Part shown: piece after piece, positions 6,210 to 6,352 of the stretch
How the letters are laid out: each line of letters starts with the position of its first letter
Numbering within the stretch: position 1 is the first letter of the stretch
Assembly: GCA_902803275.1 (NCBI GenBank)
Contig: CADCPE010000202.1
Coordinates: 1 to 6,352, forward strand
Length of the DNA: 6,352 nt
Reading direction: 5' to 3'
Source of the DNA: an uncultured Erysipelotrichaceae bacterium
Lineage (GTDB): Bacteria > Bacillota_I > Bacilli_A > Erysipelotrichales > Erysipelotrichaceae
The notes under the pieces: model-generated
Databases searched by the model: none
Seen by the model: the letters and a program-made list of their open reading frames with translations, nothing else
Told to the model about the DNA's origin: nothing
Position numbers and translations under genes: made by a program

Positions 6210-6352
6210 TATACCTTATTAATTTTATATTTCGCATAGAAGATAGGCTTGCCTTCTGCAACGAATTTGGCCTGATAGGCTGTCATAGGCTCACCTTCCA
6301 CAAAGTAATTTCTGTCAGTTTCCTGAAGTTTAAAAGAAGACTGAGCGAAGTA
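6209..6352 (-). CDS. trmB: tRNA (guanine-N7-)-methyltransferase, C-terminal fragment
   Basis: Only the last 47 codons and the stop are in the window; the 5' part lies beyond the right edge. I translated this end from the reverse strand. It reads FKLQETDRNYFVEGEPMTAY and then QAKFVAEGKPIFYAKY before a short basic tail. This matches the C-terminal signature of TrmB proteins (typically MTEYEEKFSAKGQPIYR). TrmB uses S-adenosylmethionine to methylate N7 of guanine 46 in the variable loop of tRNAs, in the cytoplasm. The SAM-binding part is outside the window, so the call rests on this tail alone. The stop codon TAA shares its last A with the ATG of the next gene (TAATG), so the two are probably translated together. 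The chief uncertainty is the short length available. Confidence 0.78.
   Translation of the reverse strand, partial: YFAQSSFKLQETDRNYFVEGEPMTAYQAKFVAEGKPIFYAKYKINKV
6214..6217 (-). promoter_or_regulatory. ribosome binding site for the lipoprotein gene
   Basis: AAGG is four bases before the ATG at 6209, within the last codons of trmB. It favours this ATG over the in-frame ATG at 6197, which has only a weak GGA upstream. The spacing is short, so the choice is not certain. Confidence 0.5.

Noticed and set aside
6207..6212. TATAAT on the minus strand at the trmB/lipoprotein junction, as a possible -10 promoter element
   Set aside because: No TTGACA-like element lies 16-18 bases upstream, and transcription would begin inside the lipoprotein coding region. 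The hexamer arises from the last trmB codons and the ATG.

Overview
All seven genes in this window lie on the minus strand, and there is no intergenic space: every base is inside a gene. Read in the direction of transcription (high to low coordinates), the order is trmB (3' end only), a ZnuA/AdcA-like lipoprotein gene, polA, mutM, coaE, dnaB (the Firmicutes helicase-loading protein, not the helicase) and dnaI (5' end only).

The organism is very probably a Firmicutes/Bacillota member of low to middling G+C. Three things point there. The polA-mutM-coaE-dnaB-dnaI order is a Bacilli/Erysipelotrichia/Mollicutes-type cluster. The DnaB/DnaI pair is restricted to that lineage. The DNA polymerase I has a degenerate proofreading domain, as in Bacillus. 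The compact form, with dnaB directly after coaE, fits an Erysipelotrichia-like genome, but that is inference and not proven here.

Region by region: 6209-6352 is the C-terminus of the tRNA m7G46 methyltransferase TrmB. 5181-6209 is a lipoprotein with the fold of a metal-binding ABC transporter solute-binding protein, but it lacks the metal-binding histidines. 2602-5181 is DNA polymerase I. 1790-2602 is formamidopyrimidine-DNA glycosylase. 1236-1793 is dephospho-CoA kinase. 109-1239 is DnaB, and 1-112 is the start of DnaI.

The genes appear to form one operon. All six junctions overlap: the first three by one base (TAATG) and the last three by four bases (ATGA), which suggests translational coupling throughout. 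I see no promoter, terminator, RNA gene, mobile element or CRISPR array. Functionally the run joins replication initiation (DnaB, DnaI), repair and gap filling (PolA, MutM), the last step of CoA synthesis (CoaE) and tRNA modification (TrmB). The lipoprotein is the odd member.

I found no new multi-gene system. The points most worth a second look are the loss of metal ligands in the lipoprotein, which sits coupled to polA without transporter genes, and a perfect 21-base odd-centred palindrome inside the 5' part of polA.
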